A DNA stretch of 64,000 bases from Candidatus Bipolaricaulota bacterium (GCA_028278555.1 JANQEA010000048.1:1-64000); one strand, 5' to 3'; counted from the first letter of the stretch, positions 18,080 through 27,106 are shown. Numbers and translations are program-made. The notes: generated by a model from the letters alone, not told the origin.

Positions 18080-18750
18080 CCCGATTCCTTTCCTCGTTGT
18101 TGCTGGCGGACAACGTACTCGGGGAGCCGATCGAGAATCCCCTCGACAGCGGCGATCGCCGACTCAAACGTTTCGACATCGAACCGCCGATTCCGCCACG
18201 CGATGACCGATCGCTCATCGAACTCGATCGAGAACTGCGGATGCGTGAGGAGGAACTCGATCGTCCGCTGATGGAGAACATCGTACGCCCATTTCTTGTC
18301 CGGAGCCTTGACGTGGAACTCCCGGCTGAACTCGGCCGACTCGAAATCGATGTCGTCGAGACCGAAGAACTCGGTCACTTTGTCGAAAATGTGCTCCGGG
18401 CGGATCCGAAGCGGCTTCAACCGAAGATCGCTCGTGAGAATGATCGCCGAGAAGTGGTGCGTCTGCCGGTGCTTCCCCGAACCGATGACGTACCGGTAGT
18501 CGAAAGCTTCCAGCGGACGCCCGTTCCAATCGCCGTCCATCACGTTCAGCGCGCACCGGCTGTGCCCCCGCCGGAGGCAGTCGAAGGCTGGATACCGCTC
18601 GTCGAAGCCGTGATCTCGCCCCGGACGGAGAGCCAACCCCTCGCGCGTCGCCCACGCCGTGAGTTCCTTCCGTCGCTTGGCGCTCCACCAGATGCCGAAC
18701 GCGATCATCGCGACAATCGCGAGTCCGACAACAACCTCAAGGCCCGACAT
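18076..18750 (-). CDS. LemA-partner membrane protein (DUF3137-like)
   Basis: A 224-residue protein; ATG at 18750 follows GAGGGGGAGA. One N-terminal transmembrane helix (about 4-22) is followed by a soluble domain with alternating strands and helices, similar in layout to proteins usually encoded next to LemA. It is the first gene of a LemA-MtfA cluster (18750 to 16710). Family assignment is by context and general shape, not by a diagnostic motif. Confidence 0.65.
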   Translation of the reverse strand: MSGLEVVVGLAIVAMIAFGIWWSAKRRKELTAWATREGLALRPGRDHGFDERYPAFDCLRRGHSRCALNVMDGDWNGRPLEAFDYRYVIGSGKHRQTHHFSAIILTSDLRLKPLRIRPEHIFDKVTEFFGLDDIDFESAEFSREFHVKAPDKKWAYDVLHQRTIEFLLTHPQFSIEFDERSVIAWRNRRFDVETFESAIAAVEGILDRLPEYVVRQQQRGKESG

Positions 18751-18941
18751 TCTCCCCCTCCTGCATGCAAAATCCGCCGGCCGCCGCCACGCGCACCGTC
18801 CGGCTCCGAACATTACACCACACCAGCCACACGCAGATCAACCTCGCCTTCACCGGTGATCTACATCGTGTCCATCTCCGGTTCACGCAAGCCGACTATC
18901 TTCGGTTCAGTGCTCGGGGGAGGGCGAAGGAGAGAACAACG

Positions 18942-19688
18942 ATGAAGGAATCCCGGACACACGGTGTTCGTTTGCTTTGGATCGGACTCAGCTTGATGGT
19001 AATCGCCACTGCAATCGCCATCCCGGTTTTCATCGTCGGCCAGGAAGCTCAAATCGCCCAGTTCGATTCCGGTGAATCCATGGTCCCGCTCTCGTCGCTG
19101 GCCCAGGGCGTGCCCGTCGAAGAGGTCGAGATTCGCGAGTACCAGGGACATCCACTCGGCTCGGTCGACGATTTTCGGGAGAACTCGATCAAGGGCGTCC
19201 AGTACATCGACGCAGCAACCTACTCGTTGGTTCTCGATGGGCTCGTCGAGCAGCCGACGTCTTGGCGGTACCAGGAACTGCTCGAGATGGATCATCTGGC
19301 GAAGCTCGTAACGATCCACTGCGTCGAGGGCTGGTCTGTGAAGGCCCTCTGGGAAGGGATTCCGCTCGCCAGTCTGTTCGCACAGGCAGTTCCTCTCGCC
19401 GCCGCCAACACCGTCATCTTCCACGCCGCGGACGGCTACACGACATCGCTCCCGCTCGACTACATCCTGGAGCGGAATCTGATCATCGCGGACCGGATCA
19501 ACGGGATCGTCCTTCCGCCGAAGAACGGCTTCCCGTTCGAACTGGTCGCCGAGGACAAGTGGGGCTACAAATGGATCAAGTGGATCGTCCGAATCGAGCT
19601 GTCGGACGATCCGACCTACCGCGGATTCTGGGAGGCGCGGGGATTCAGTAACGACGGCAACATCGACGGACCGAAGTTCGGAGACTAG
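18942..19688 (+). CDS. Membrane-anchored sulfite-oxidase-type molybdopterin protein
   Basis: A 248-residue protein. ATG follows AAGGAGAGAACAACG. An N-terminal transmembrane anchor (about 12-33) places the domain outside the cytoplasmic membrane. The rest is an oxidoreductase molybdopterin-binding domain with the Mo-coordinating Cys at C127 (TIHCVEGWS) and the family's PPKNGFPFELV and GYKWIKWI segments. Such small proteins resemble YedY/MsrP. There is no twin-arginine motif before the helix, which is unusual since the cofactor is normally inserted in the cytosol. No heme partner is adjacent. The substrate is unknown; MsrP-like repair of oxidised methionine is one possibility. Confidence 0.85.
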   Translation: MKESRTHGVRLLWIGLSLMVIATAIAIPVFIVGQEAQIAQFDSGESMVPLSSLAQGVPVEEVEIREYQGHPLGSVDDFRENSIKGVQYIDAATYSLVLDGLVEQPTSWRYQELLEMDHLAKLVTIHCVEGWSVKALWEGIPLASLFAQAVPLAAANTVIFHAADGYTTSLPLDYILERNLIIADRINGIVLPPKNGFPFELVAEDKWGYKWIKWIVRIELSDDPTYRGFWEARGFSNDGNIDGPKFGD

Positions 19689-19733
19689 CCGCGTGCAATC
19701 TTTCAGCTGAGGCGGTGAAGGGCAGGCAACCCG

Positions 19734-20207
19734 ATGAGACTCCTCCAGCGGCGAGCCGAGCGTACGTCCGGTGGGACGCGTGCATACGTCATGCGCGAAG
19801 GCGCGGAGCTCGCCCTCCTCATCACCGCCCTGGCGATCGCCGCGTCGCTCGTCGAGCTTCCCGTCTGGCTGCTGATCGGACTCCCACTTGGCAAGCTTCT
19901 CGCTTCGGCCCTGTTCTACGTCCTCTTTCTTCGGAAGGTGCTCCGCCGCCGGCCACACGTCGGGACAGCGCGTCTGATCGGGCAGACGGCCCGGGTGAGG
20001 ACCCCGCTGCGTCCGGCCGGGCAAGTCACTCTCGATGGGGAGATCTGGTCGGCCCGCAGCGCCGACGGACGATCGATCGACCGCCACGCCGCGGTCGAGA
20101 TTCTCGGAATCTCCGGGAATACGGTGCTCGTCTCGTGCGAACTCCCCGAGCCCCGTCCGAACGCTGCCCGACGGGGAAAGGATTGGATTCCAGACGAAGA
20201 CCGCTAG
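19734..20207 (+). CDS. NfeD-like membrane protein
   Basis: A 157-residue protein with two transmembrane helices (about 25-42 and 45-65) followed by an OB-fold domain typical of the NfeD C-terminus (IGQTARVRTPLRPAGQV, then VEILGISGNTVLV). NfeD proteins normally work with stomatin/SPFH proteins in membrane organisation; no SPFH gene is seen in the window. Ribosome site AAGGGCAGG is weak and an internal Met (residue 20) could be the real start. Confidence 0.78.
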   Translation: MRLLQRRAERTSGGTRAYVMREGAELALLITALAIAASLVELPVWLLIGLPLGKLLASALFYVLFLRKVLRRRPHVGTARLIGQTARVRTPLRPAGQVTLDGEIWSARSADGRSIDRHAAVEILGISGNTVLVSCELPEPRPNAARRGKDWIPDEDR

Positions 20208-20264
20208 AATGACGAGGATTCGACGAACGCCGCGAAGGCGGCCCGATGAGAATGAGGGGGAACC

Positions 20265-20915
20265 ATGAAGAGGATACTGCTCGTTGCGTCAGCGGCTCTA
20301 CTTCTCGCCGTCCCTGCCGCCACCGCCGTGGAGCTCGAGTCGATCTCGATGGGGTTCCATCTGAACCCGACACTCGAGGCCGTCGACGGCCGCCGGGCGT
20401 GGGGACTTTCCTTGTCGATCGGGGCAGAGATCCTCGTGGGCGCTTCGAGTCACGTCGAGGTAACGGTGCTCGTCGATTCCGCGCCATCGAGCTTGGGTGC
20501 GGCCTTCGCCTATACGCTGGACCTCTCGGATCCGTTCTCCGTCGGCGGCGGCCTCAACATGTTCTGGGCATTCGAGACCGAGGAGACCCTCGTGCGGGCC
20601 GTCTTCGGAAGTTTCGGCCAGGCCACGGCGCGGGGCGAGCTCTTCACCGACTTCATCGGTGAAGCCGGACTCTCTCTCCCGCTGATCACGTTCATCCGGC
20701 AGATCAGGGGCTGGGAAATCCTCCCGCTGGCTGAGCTCCCGGCCGTCCACATCGCGGCCGAATGGCGTGGCATCGACCGGGGAGGCTTCCAGGGCCGGAT
20801 GACCCTCCAACCGGTGATCATCGACACGTCGCAATTCGACGATCCGATCGGACGGGTCAGCGGCGACCTCCTGATCCTGCCGACGTACTCGGGTTTCTTG
20901 CGGCACCTGCCGTAG
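20265..20915 (+). CDS. Exported beta-rich protein of unknown function
   Basis: A 216-residue protein with a signal peptide (cleavage near ATA, residue 20). ATG after GAGGGGGAACC. The mature sequence alternates short hydrophobic/polar strands (GLSLSIGAEILVG, HVEVTVLVDS, SVGGGLNMFWAF), consistent with an outer-membrane barrel or a beta-sandwich. There is no C-terminal Phe signature. No family is recognised. It is followed by a rhodanese lipoprotein 121 nt downstream. Confidence 0.65.
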   Translation: MKRILLVASAALLLAVPAATAVELESISMGFHLNPTLEAVDGRRAWGLSLSIGAEILVGASSHVEVTVLVDSAPSSLGAAFAYTLDLSDPFSVGGGLNMFWAFETEETLVRAVFGSFGQATARGELFTDFIGEAGLSLPLITFIRQIRGWEILPLAELPAVHIAAEWRGIDRGGFQGRMTLQPVIIDTSQFDDPIGRVSGDLLILPTYSGFLRHLP

Positions 20916-21036
20916 TGCGAAGCGGTGAGGACTCCCGCGCCATACCGGATTCACATCACCCCCATCGCCCATCGGCATTCGCTTCACAATCGACGCCGAG
21001 ACTCCCGATCAACCATAAGACATTGGAGGCTGGAGG

Positions 21037-21546
21037 ATGCCCAGATTGACGAGAATCGCATCGATCGGCGGCTTGACCGCGCTCTCCGCGTTGATCGCGA
21101 GCGGATGCCTGAGCGGCCCGGCGCTCGGACTCGGCAGCGGGGAGGCCGCAGGTTTCCCGCCCTACGGTCCGATCAGCGTGGAAGAGGCGGCGGCGGTGAT
21201 CGCCGCCCTCCTCGGAGAACCCGAATTCGTCTTGCTCGACATTCGAACGCCGGAAGAGGTCGAAGCCGGCCATCTCCCGGGCGCAGTGAATCTCGACTTC
21301 CGCAATCCGGATTTCGCGAATGAACTCGACAAGCTCGATCGCGATCGGATCTATCTGATCTACTGCCGAACGGCGAACCGGACCGGGCAGGCGTTCGATC
21401 TGATGACGACGATGGGTTTCACAAAGGTCTACGACATGCAGGGCGGAATCCGCGAGTGGAACGAGAAAGGCTATCCCGTCTGTGAGGGTCCCCTGGGGGA
21501 AGAGCATCCATGCGTCGGGGAGTACCCCGCACCGACAAGCGGATGA
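21037..21546 (+). CDS. Rhodanese-domain lipoprotein
   Basis: A 169-residue protein with lipobox LIASGC (C24) and one rhodanese domain. The active-site Cys is C110 in YCRTANRTG, followed by the usual GFTKVYDMQGGIREW end. Rhodaneses carry sulfur as a Cys-persulfide, moving it from thiosulfate or polysulfide to acceptors. Lipidation places it outside the cytoplasm. It is followed within 26 nt by a YHS protein gene, so the two are probably one operon related to sulfur or metal handling. Confidence 0.88.
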   Translation: MPRLTRIASIGGLTALSALIASGCLSGPALGLGSGEAAGFPPYGPISVEEAAAVIAALLGEPEFVLLDIRTPEEVEAGHLPGAVNLDFRNPDFANELDKLDRDRIYLIYCRTANRTGQAFDLMTTMGFTKVYDMQGGIREWNEKGYPVCEGPLGEEHPCVGEYPAPTSG

Positions 21547-21572
21547 CGACCGGAATCCATGGAGGTCAAACG

Positions 21573-21779
21573 ATGGCGATCGATCCTGTCTGCAAGATGA
21601 CCGTCGACGAGAAGGCTCCGGCGACGACGTCGGACTACGGTGGAGTGACCTACTACTTCTGTGCCCCAGGATGCAAGGTCGCGTTCGACGAGAACCCGGA
21701 AGCCTACCTCTCAGAGCCGAAGAAGCGCTCGCTCCTCTCCCGGCTGAATCCACTCAGGACGCCCCGCTCCCAGGACTGA
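21573..21779 (+). CDS. YHS-domain metal-binding protein
   Basis: A 68-residue protein; ATG after GGAGGTCAAACG. It contains the YHS pattern DPVCKMTVDE...YYFCAPGCKVAFDENPE, the small Cys-rich domain found in heavy-metal ATPases and copper or metal enzymes. Three Cys form the likely metal site. A basic C-terminal tail follows. It is probably cotranscribed with the rhodanese lipoprotein. The protein is cytosolic because no signal peptide is visible. Confidence 0.85.
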   Translation: MAIDPVCKMTVDEKAPATTSDYGGVTYYFCAPGCKVAFDENPEAYLSEPKKRSLLSRLNPLRTPRSQD

Positions 21780-21793
21780 CGGACCGCTTCCGA

Positions 21794-22462
21794 TCAGGTC
21801 GGCCAGCGGAGCGCGCCGGTCGGACAGACTGCGACGCACTCGGAGCATCGAAGGCAGTCCCAATGCGGAAGCTCCCCGGCAGCAGCGTGCTCGGCAATCG
21901 TCAGCCCCATCGGGCAGCGGCGCTCGCACAGACGACAGGCGCGGCAGCTTTCTGCCTCGATCGTCAGTCGTCGCTTCCCTCCGCCAATCGCTCCCTGGAC
22001 CGTGCCGATCGGGCAGAACGAGCACCACGTGCGCGGGTGGATCAGAATCGCGAGGGGGATGCCGATCGCCGTCGTTACCAGGCACATCGTCCAGAAGACG
22101 CGCCCCCAGTGGAGAGGATCGGTCGGATTGAGGAGAACCCGATAGACCATGAACCCCATCAGCAGCGTGAAGATCGTCCAACGGAATCCCGGCGAACGAA
22201 TCCACTTCGGGACGGCACGACGTCGGCTGATCGGCGCCATCAACCGGTCATAGAAAGCTCCTCGAGGACAGAGGTTCCCACAGACGTAGCGCCCGCGGAA
22301 GAACGAGCCGACCATGCCGGTGATCATGACGAGCGGGACCGAGAAGCCGAACCACGGAATCCACCAACCGAGCGCCAAGGTGACGATCACGACGCTGAGG
22401 ATGATCCATTGAGTCGCGCGACGCCGGGCGACGACAGCTGCGGCATGAGATGCATTGGCCAT
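21794..22462 (-). CDS. NapH/CcoG-like polyferredoxin membrane protein
   Basis: A 222-residue protein; the ATG at 22462 follows GAGGGGGAGAGCTACC. Four transmembrane segments occupy residues 15-150. Two short Cys pairs occur in the membrane part (CGNLCPRG and CSFCPIG), as in NapH/MauN/CcoG proteins. The C-terminus holds two [4Fe-4S] ferredoxin motifs (CRACRLCERRCP and CLRCSECVAVCP). Such proteins carry electrons between the quinone pool or cytosol and periplasmic reductases. No Nap, Nos or Mau partner is near, so the acceptor is unknown. It is convergent with the YHS gene. Confidence 0.87.
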   Translation of the reverse strand: MANASHAAAVVARRRATQWIILSVVIVTLALGWWIPWFGFSVPLVMITGMVGSFFRGRYVCGNLCPRGAFYDRLMAPISRRRAVPKWIRSPGFRWTIFTLLMGFMVYRVLLNPTDPLHWGRVFWTMCLVTTAIGIPLAILIHPRTWCSFCPIGTVQGAIGGGKRRLTIEAESCRACRLCERRCPMGLTIAEHAAAGELPHWDCLRCSECVAVCPTGALRWPT

Positions 22463-22590
22463 GGTAGCTCTCCCCCTCGAATCGAAGCATCCGTCGGACA
22501 TGCGGCGCCCGACTTCTCGGAGATTGTAGAACCGGAGCCGCCGGTCCTCAATCAGGCGAATCCGGTCGCAGGCGAACGCGACTCCGGCGA

Positions 22591-22878
22591 CTAGAAGAGC
22601 GATTCGACGCTTGTCGCGATCGACCAGCCGACCGCCAGCCCGGTGATCACGTACCAGAGAGTCAAAACGCCGAGGACGAACCCGGCGATCGACAGGGCAC
22701 GAATCGATGGCACCTTCGATCGGATGACGAGCAGTCCGGCGACGATCGCGATCAGGGCAAGAATCCCGCTGACGACCAGCAACTCTCCGGTCAAGACGAT
22801 CGCCGGAATCCCGAACAGGCCGGCTGCGAGGCTCAGCCCGCCGAGAGGGAGATCCCGGTGCCGCGAGATCCGGCTCAC
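22591..22878 (-). CDS. Small three-helix membrane protein
   Basis: A 95-residue protein consisting almost wholly of three hydrophobic segments (about 12-30, 33-50, 60-85) separated by short basic turns (IRSKVPSIR). It resembles DUF4190-type proteins in size and layout, but I see no decisive motif. It lies alone between the polyferredoxin and DOMON genes on the same strand. Confidence 0.6.
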   Translation of the reverse strand: MSRISRHRDLPLGGLSLAAGLFGIPAIVLTGELLVVSGILALIAIVAGLLVIRSKVPSIRALSIAGFVLGVLTLWYVITGLAVGWSIATSVESLF

Positions 22879-22946
22879 GGCACCGATCCCCGCCGAACGA
22901 TCGCTCCGCAGAACGCTCGATACATCAAACCTCGCTGTTCGTCAGC

Positions 22947-23702
22947 CTACGGGACGGTGTCGAGTTGGATCTCACCGCTCCCGCGCCGGCTGTGACGTGC
23001 CACAAATCCGTCCTGCAGATCGTGATAGGCAAGAAGGACCGTGTATGTGTTTCCGGGAACGAGAGGCTTGTCCATCTCGTCGCCCGAATCGAGCGGGATG
23101 ATGAACTCGAGGATCGTCTGATCGGCCCATTCCGCTCCGGCCGAGGAGATGATGTTGTCCTGCCCGCCGCGGTCGACGTCGGCCATGTGCGCCGTCGGCT
23201 CGGTTCCGAAGTCGTCGCGGAAGTACCCCTTCCCATCCTGAACGTACCCGATCACGTAGTTCGCCCCCTCCATCCTTCGGACGGGATCGAACCCGATCGA
23301 GACATACCCGGTCCCCGGAGCGACCAGCCCCATGCGGAGATACGTCGCGTCATTCGACCAATGGATCTCGACGCCGGCGACCTCCGAATGGTGGGCGTAC
23401 TCGGTCGCTCCGATCACGCCGTCGATCGAATAGCCGGTCACTCGGGCAGTCACCTCTTCGGGCGTGACGTCTTCCGCCGTCTCCGCCGTTTCCTGCTCCG
23501 TTTCGGTCGCTTCATCTTCCGGTTCCGGTTCGGCAGTCTCTGGCGCCGCATCCTCCGCTTCGGCGACGACCTCCGGCTCGATGTCCATGACTGCCGGATC
23601 CTCGACATCCGGCGCCCTCTCGGGCAGTACGGTCGGAAGCAGCAAGAAGACCGCAAGTCCCGCGGCCAAGACACCGAGGATGATCAACCACGTGCTGTTC
23701 AT
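22947..23702 (-). CDS. Membrane-anchored DOMON-domain protein 1
   Basis: A 251-residue protein; ATG after GAGGAGGGATGAG. N-terminal anchor (residues 5-27), then about 75 residues of Glu/Pro/Ala/Thr-rich linker, then a DOMON domain (about 110-245) with YAHHSEVAGVEIHWSNDATYLRMGL and GYVSIGFDP. DOMON domains bind heme or sugars outside the cell. The domain ends in an RRGSGEIQLD segment shared with its neighbour at 23779-24510. The two are about 76 nt apart, probably a tandem duplication and an operon. Confidence 0.85.
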   Translation of the reverse strand: MNSTWLIILGVLAAGLAVFLLLPTVLPERAPDVEDPAVMDIEPEVVAEAEDAAPETAEPEPEDEATETEQETAETAEDVTPEEVTARVTGYSIDGVIGATEYAHHSEVAGVEIHWSNDATYLRMGLVAPGTGYVSIGFDPVRRMEGANYVIGYVQDGKGYFRDDFGTEPTAHMADVDRGGQDNIISSAGAEWADQTILEFIIPLDSGDEMDKPLVPGNTYTVLLAYHDLQDGFVARHSRRGSGEIQLDTVP

Positions 23703-23778
23703 CTCATCCCTCCTCTCCCTCGTTCGTCCGCAACGTCAATCCGACACCACCGGCGTCGCAGCTCGTGGCCGTCCCCTC

Positions 23779-24510
23779 CTATCGATCGTCGAGGCGGATC
23801 ATCCCCGAGCCACGCCGACTGTGTCTGGCAGTGAACAGGTCGCTCGTCTCGTGGTAGGCGACGAGGATCTTGTAGGTCTCTCCGGGAACGAGTGTCTTGT
23901 CCATCGCGTCACGCGTCTCCAGAGGGATGACGAATTCGATCGTCGTCCGTCCATCAACCTCTCGGCCGGCCCCCTCGAGGATGTCGTTCGTCCCCCCGAG
24001 GAACGTGTCTGCAGTGTGGCTGACCGATCCGTCCCCGTAGTCGTCACGCATCACGAGTCGCCCGTCCTCAACCGCACCGAGAATGAAGTTCGCCCCTCTC
24101 ATCCGATATTCCGGGTCGAATCCGATCGCGACGTACCCGGCTCCCGGGCTGACCAGGCCGACTCGGAGGTAGTTGAGATCGTTCGTCCAGTGCACCTCGA
24201 ACCCACCGGCGTCGGTCCAATGCGCGTACTCGCCGGGGAAGACGATCCCATCGATCGCCTCCGGGATCACCGCCGGCGGCTCCGCTGGGACCTCCGGAAC
24301 GGCGACCGGCTCCTCGGCCGGGGGCGTTTCCTCGACCTCCGGTTCCGGTTGCATGGCCGGTTCGGTGACGGTCGCCACATCAGGAGTGGCCGTCTCGGGC
24401 GTCGCCAGCTCGATCGGCGTCCCCGTCGGCGGCTGCACGGGGAGAGCGAGTGCCAGGGCGATCAACAGGACCAGCATCACCCCGACGCCGATCCACAATG
24501 AAGGATTCAA
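23779..24510 (-). CDS. Membrane-anchored DOMON-domain protein 2
   Basis: A 243-residue protein starting at a TTG preceded by GGAGGTGAGAG. Same plan as the neighbouring gene: an anchor (about 5-25), an acidic Glu/Pro linker and a DOMON domain with FEVHWTNDLNYLRVGL, GYVAIGFDP and the RRGSGMIRLD end. A YAHWTDAG segment replaces YAHHSEVAG, so one of the two His of the first copy, a possible heme ligand, is Trp here. Ligand and partner are unknown; electron transfer at the cell surface is one option. Confidence 0.84.
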   Translation of the reverse strand: MNPSLWIGVGVMLVLLIALALALPVQPPTGTPIELATPETATPDVATVTEPAMQPEPEVEETPPAEEPVAVPEVPAEPPAVIPEAIDGIVFPGEYAHWTDAGGFEVHWTNDLNYLRVGLVSPGAGYVAIGFDPEYRMRGANFILGAVEDGRLVMRDDYGDGSVSHTADTFLGGTNDILEGAGREVDGRTTIEFVIPLETRDAMDKTLVPGETYKILVAYHETSDLFTARHSRRGSGMIRLDDR

Positions 24511-24565
24511 CGAACTCTCACCTCCTCTCGATTCACATCGAGCGACTCATCCACCCGACCTCGTC

Positions 24566-25030
24566 CTACGGGTCGAAACCGAACTGGAATCGGAACTCGA
24601 GGAACGGGAAGAGCATTCCTCCACCGATCGACACCGCCAGATTCGCTCCGAGCCTCGCGACGATCAGTCGACCGAACGTCACCCCAACTCCGGCCGTCAG
24701 GTACGTCGACCCGAACGACGGTAGAATGCTGGTGACGTGCCCAAGGCTCAAGAAGAACGCCGAGGCCGTCGCGATCGTGTTCCGTATGTAGAGCGCATCG
24801 AACGTCGGATAGGTCTGAAACGCTGTCTCCCAGATGAGCATCGCGCCGAGAATCCGTGCGTAGAGATCGAGCGCGAAGCTGAACGACGAGAAGCCGAACG
24901 ACGTCGAGATCGGAATCCCAACGCCGAACTCGAACCGATTCCCGGCGCTCGCTTCCAGTGCTGGAACAATCAGCATCGCCGTCAGCGCCGCAACGAGCAC
25001 CACCACCCGGATCACCCTCATCCTCCTCAT
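24566..25030 (-). CDS. Exported barrel-like protein
   Basis: A 154-residue protein; ATG at 25030 follows GGGGGAAAG. Signal peptide to about residue 28 (ASA), then alternating short strands such as FEFGVGIPISTSFGFSSFSFALDL and a C-terminal LEFRFQFGFDP. The pattern suggests a small outer-membrane beta-barrel. It lies 56 nt upstream of the DOMON pair on the same strand, so it may be the first gene of that operon and give the DOMON proteins a channel; this is inference. Confidence 0.6.
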   Translation of the reverse strand: MRRMRVIRVVVLVAALTAMLIVPALEASAGNRFEFGVGIPISTSFGFSSFSFALDLYARILGAMLIWETAFQTYPTFDALYIRNTIATASAFFLSLGHVTSILPSFGSTYLTAGVGVTFGRLIVARLGANLAVSIGGGMLFPFLEFRFQFGFDP

Positions 25031-25164
25031 CTTTCCCCCTTCCACGCGATCGTGTGGAGCCATCCTAGAGAGTTCACCGGCGGCTGCCAAGTCACCGCAG
25101 GTGTTCCATCGGCGGTTGCCTGTGCCCTTTCTGTTCGTCAGAATGGCCGCGGAGGTGCCTCAGG

Positions 25165-26328
25165 ATGTCCACGCTGCTTTCACTCCTTTGCGTCGCTGCG
25201 ATCGCCGTCGTCGGCCTCTTCCCCGGACTGACCGATTCCGTTTCGCGTGCGGAGATTCCTTGTTGCGGTCCGACGACCAGTTTCCAGCCGACCTTCGCCC
25301 TCGTCGGATCGGAGATCGTCACCCTCGCAGAGGCGGTGTCCGACGCCGATGCGAAGCGGATCGGGCAGCTCGAGCTGAAGCTCGATCGCCTCCGGAAGCG
25401 CTTGGCGATCCCGGGATTCTCGGCCGCAATTGTGAGGGATCAGCGCCTGCTCTGGGCACGAGGATTCGGCTGTGCCGACATCGCGTCCGGAACGCCAGCG
25501 ACGCCGAGGACAACGTACCATCTCGCTTCCCTGACCAAGCCGTTCGCCGCGACCGTCCTCCTCCAACTCGTCGAGGAAGGCCTTGTCGATCTCGAGGCGC
25601 CCGTATCCGAGTACGGCATCCATCGCGATCACCGTGGGACGATCCGCGTCAAGCACCTCCTCTCTCACACGTCACAGGGGACGCCCGGGGCGCGTTATCG
25701 CTACTGCGGCGACTGCTTCGGACTGATCGATTCGGTCATGGGGACTGCCAAGGGGAAGGCGTTCCGCGAGCTGCTGACCGAACGGATCCTCGATCCGCTC
25801 GACCTCCGTGCGACGATGCCGTCGCCGATCGCTCCTGAGGTCGACGACTACGACCTCGGGGAAGGGGACCCGCGATTCCAGGCGGCGTGGGATGCCCTCG
25901 CGACGCCGTACTGGCTCGTCCGCGGCTATGGGAACGTCATTGGGAGCTACCCGACATACTTCGGCTCGGCCGCCGGGCTGATCTCATCGGTTCTCGATTA
26001 CGCGACGTTCGACGCGGCGCTCGATCGTCATGAACTCCTCTCCGAGGCAGCGCTCGACCTTGCCTGGACGCCGTTCGTCTCGAACCGAGGGCGAGCGCTT
26101 CCATACGGATACGGTTGGTTCGTTCAGGATCGGAAAGGCATCCGGTACATCTGGCACTACGGCTACTGGGACTGCACCTCGACGCTGATCGTCAAGATCC
26201 CCGAGCGCGGTCTGACGTTCCTGCTGTTTGCGAACTCCGATCGGCTAAGCAGCCCGTTCCCACTCCATGCGGGCGACCTCTTCCGGTCGCCGGCCGCCCG
26301 CGCGTTCCGAGATACGTTCGTCGAGTAA
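25165..26328 (+). CDS. Exported serine hydrolase of the class C beta-lactamase family
   Basis: A 387-residue protein, ATG after GGAGGTGCCTCAGG. Signal peptide to about residue 28. The catalytic SxxK motif is S122-L-T-K125, and a third motif reads HYG (near residue 333) in place of the usual KTG/HxG. The second motif, usually YxN, reads Y180-C-G, so the Asn is missing. These proteins include esterases, D-aminopeptidases and PBP-like enzymes. It is probably active on peptidoglycan or small esters in the periplasm; the substrate is unknown. Confidence 0.85.
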   Translation: MSTLLSLLCVAAIAVVGLFPGLTDSVSRAEIPCCGPTTSFQPTFALVGSEIVTLAEAVSDADAKRIGQLELKLDRLRKRLAIPGFSAAIVRDQRLLWARGFGCADIASGTPATPRTTYHLASLTKPFAATVLLQLVEEGLVDLEAPVSEYGIHRDHRGTIRVKHLLSHTSQGTPGARYRYCGDCFGLIDSVMGTAKGKAFRELLTERILDPLDLRATMPSPIAPEVDDYDLGEGDPRFQAAWDALATPYWLVRGYGNVIGSYPTYFGSAAGLISSVLDYATFDAALDRHELLSEAALDLAWTPFVSNRGRALPYGYGWFVQDRKGIRYIWHYGYWDCTSTLIVKIPERGLTFLLFANSDRLSSPFPLHAGDLFRSPAARAFRDTFVE

Positions 26329-26342
26329 CCCGCGTCGGTCGG

Positions 26343-27020
26343 CTACTCGGCCGGACCGACGCCGAATGTCCAGCCGAACAGCACCGAGGCCTTCGTTGCC
26401 GTCTCCCCGGCGATCACGCCGGCTTCGGACACGTCGGCCTGGATCAGTGCCGGATCGGAGTGGAGTGCGATCTCCCCGTCCGGCGTCGCGGCGTAGAAGA
26501 CGAACCCGGCGGGAAGCGAGAGGTCCTCGGCAATCGCCAAGCTGAACGACTCGAGGAAGAGCGACACGCCGAGCGCACCGACGACCTGACCGTCCGAGCT
26601 GACCGGGACCGCGGTCACCATCGACGCCTTCCCGGTCGAGCGGCTGACGACGAAGTACCCGGTGGCGATCTGGCCCGACATCACGACCGGGAAGTACGCC
26701 CGATCCGATAGGTTCGCGCTCGCCGGCCCCTTGTCGACGGTGGAATACGAACCATCCGTGTTGAGGAACCACGTCGCCATCGGAAGGCTCGCCTCCTGGA
26801 ACGTCTGGAGCAGATGGAACATCCCATCCCAGAAACCGGCCTTCACCGGCGCCGTCGCCGCGAGGACGACCATCGTCCGGATCAGCCCCTCGACGTACGT
26901 CTCGGCCAGTCCGACCGCGGTGGAGGCGCCGACCTCTGCCGCCGACTCCTGACCGAAGCACGCGACTTGAAGAGCGACAACCATGAGCACCACGCCGAGT
27001 CCCATCCACATCTTCCTCAT
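26343..27020 (-). CDS. Stand-alone exported Cache (PDC) sensor domain protein
   Basis: A 225-residue protein; ATG at 27020 follows AAAGGAGTTTCGG. Signal peptide ends near residue 23 (CFG). The mature part is one double-Cache-type domain: a long helix, then the FLNTDGSYS and RAYFPVVMSG strands and the second lobe (GQVVGALGVSLFLES, FYAATPDGEIALHSDP). Cache domains are normally the extracytoplasmic sensor of chemoreceptors or kinases. Here no second transmembrane helix or output domain follows: the protein stops after the domain. It is convergent with the serine hydrolase gene and divergent from the cobalamin riboswitch. Confidence 0.82.
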   Translation of the reverse strand: MRKMWMGLGVVLMVVALQVACFGQESAAEVGASTAVGLAETYVEGLIRTMVVLAATAPVKAGFWDGMFHLLQTFQEASLPMATWFLNTDGSYSTVDKGPASANLSDRAYFPVVMSGQIATGYFVVSRSTGKASMVTAVPVSSDGQVVGALGVSLFLESFSLAIAEDLSLPAGFVFYAATPDGEIALHSDPALIQADVSEAGVIAGETATKASVLFGWTFGVGPAE

Positions 27021-27106
27021 CCGAAACTCCTTTCGATCCTGCGGGAACGACACGCAACCGCTTCTGATTCGGCTCCGATCGATAGCATAGCCGAAACAGC
27101 GCTCTG

